A stretch of DNA of 64,000 bases from Xenophilus aerolatus (GTDB taxonomy: Bacteria > Pseudomonadota > Gammaproteobacteria > Burkholderiales > Burkholderiaceae_C): positions 1-64,000 of the forward strand of contig QAIB01000011.1 in assembly GCA_030418545.1 (NCBI GenBank). Reading direction: 5' to 3'. Positions 63,247-64,000 of the stretch are shown here, piece after piece (position 1 is the first letter of the stretch; every line of letters starts with the position of its first letter). The notes under the pieces were generated by a model that worked only from the letters and a program-made list of their open reading frames with translations, did not search any database and was not told where the DNA came from. A program made the position numbers and the translations under genes.

Positions 63247-64000
63247 TCCACCACGTCGCGGTACGCCGCTTCGTCGCGCATCGCCCAGTAGGCGGCATGC
63301 AGCCGCTCGCTGACCGGCCCCGGGAACTGCGGCAGCGGCACGCCGTCCAGCTTGGCGATCGGCAGGATGCCGCCGCCGGTGGAGGTGAGAAAAACCTCGT
63401 CGGCCGCGCGCACGTCCGCCACGGGCAGCGGCGCGACGCGCACCGGGATGCCCAGGCGCTTGCACAGCTCGAGTGCGGTGCGTCGCGACACACCCTCGAG
63501 CACGCCGCGGTCCGCGGTGCGCACCTCGCCGTTCTTGACGATGAAGACATTGAAGCCCGGTCCCTCGGCCAGGTTGCCTTGTGCATCGACCACGCAGCTG
63601 GTGTCGCGGCCGCGGTCGTAGGCGTCGAAGAGGGACTGCACCAGGTCCATCCAGTGGTAGTTCTTGACCGTCGGGTCGACCGACTCGGGCGCAATGCGCA
63701 CGCGTTCGCTGATGTGCAGGTCGATGCCCTCGCGCTGCTTCTCGGGCGGTGCGATCCACACGTAGGGCAGGGCGTAGGCGTAGAAGCGGTTGCTCGCCAG
63801 GCGCGGGTCGCGGGCGCCCTTGGGCGGCACGCCGCGCGTGCACACCATCGCCACGTAGGCGTCCTGCAGGCCCGCGCCGCGTACGCAGCCGTGCAGGATG
63901 GCACGCAGCTCCTCGCGGCTGTAGGGGATCGACATGCGCATCTTCTCCAGGCTGGAGAAGAAGCGGTCCATGTGGGTGTCGAGCCGGAAGAACGCGCCTT
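63234..64000 (-). CDS. class IV aminotransferase (IlvE/Dat-like), 5' end outside window
   Basis: The frame continues off the right edge (FFRLDTHMDRFFSSLEKM). Class IV PLP fold: TVKNYHWMDLVQSLFDAYDR carries the PLP Lys, then EGPGFNVFIVKNGEVRTADR and VFLTSTGGGILPIAKLDGVP. These enzymes transaminate branched-chain or D-amino acids. The activity cannot be told without the N-terminus. Confidence 0.85.
   Translation of the reverse strand, partial: GAFFRLDTHMDRFFSSLEKMRMSIPYSREELRAILHGCVRGAGLQDAYVAMVCTRGVPPKGARDPRLASNRFYAYALPYVWIAPPEKQREGIDLHISERVRIAPESVDPTVKNYHWMDLVQSLFDAYDRGRDTSCVVDAQGNLAEGPGFNVFIVKNGEVRTADRGVLEGVSRRTALELCKRLGIPVRVAPLPVADVRAADEVFLTSTGGGILPIAKLDGVPLPQFPGPVSERLHAAYWAMRDEAAYRDVVDYGR

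Noticed and set aside
1-64000. tRNA, rRNA, CRISPR arrays, insertion-sequence transposases, phage genes
   Set aside because: Looked for on both strands by eye; none recognised. A tRNA or covariance-model scan would be decisive.

Overview
The window is a high-GC stretch of a betaproteobacterial chromosome, most likely from a Comamonadaceae member close to Variovorax. This rests on gene order and protein character: leuS-lptE-holA, a Ralstonia/Acidithiobacillus-type gshA, lptA-lptB-rpoN, many LysR/IclR/TetR regulators beside Bug-type (tripartite tricarboxylate transporter) binding proteins, CaiB-type CoA transferases, and Comamonadaceae-style short repeats. No rRNA, tRNA, CRISPR array, phage or transposase gene was found. 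The assignment comes from reading the sequence, not from a database search.

Layout. 1-1188: the 5' part of a GH13 alpha-glucosidase with a one-base frameshift, cut by the window edge. 1405-3470: a small island, lower in GC toward its right side, with a DUF6402-like protein, a small membrane-anchored protein and a broken second copy of that protein; it looks like an effector/immunity locus. 3918-13111: housekeeping genes (leuS, lptE, holA, proA, gshA, kup). 13112-13872: a gene-free stretch made of repeats, including a nested inverted repeat. 13873-17517: a deacetylase and an NTF2-like protein on the minus strand, then benE-gshB. 17542-21114: a TonB-dependent siderophore receptor and a PepSY membrane protein behind a Fur-like box. 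21263-29123: class II glutamine amidotransferase, an orphan LivK-like binding protein, a DHA2 drug transporter, a zinc metallopeptidase, a PPi-type phosphofructokinase with a CWC protein, an enoyl-CoA hydratase and a DUF2917 protein. 29205-34991: a LysR regulator, several envelope proteins (fasciclin, L,D-transpeptidase, two small exported proteins) and malate synthase G.

35224-46570 is an accessory metabolic and regulatory region: an Asp/Glu racemase-like protein, a TetR/MFS pair with two clear operators, an IclR-controlled HMG-CoA lyase/CoA transferase pair, a cupin/hydrolase/Bug operon whose Bug gene has an in-frame stop, two LysR regulators, a DUF2214 protein and a PsiF-repeat protein. 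46744-56507 is mainly core: argS, an FtsN-like SPOR protein, dsbA, lptA-lptB-rpoN, a hybrid histidine kinase and an RlmL-like 23S rRNA methyltransferase. 56565-62237 is a four-gene catabolic operon (Bug binding protein, cyclase, CocE/NonD hydrolase, fumarylacetoacetase family) under a divergent TetR regulator, with an operator lying inside a good sigma-70 promoter. The window ends with a PIN-domain protein, a GNAT acetyltransferase and a truncated class IV aminotransferase.

Three repeat families run through the window: a 55-60 bp element that also sits in frame inside leuS, rpoN and the rlmL-like gene; a roughly 125 bp hairpin element in three intergenic gaps (after holA, after the HMG-CoA lyase gene, after rpoN); and an 18 bp palindrome, GCTATYGAWTYRATAGCG-like, near gene ends. 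The most interesting items are the effector/immunity-like island, the intragenic repeats in essential genes, the nested palindrome after kup, and the TetR-controlled operon of unknown substrate.
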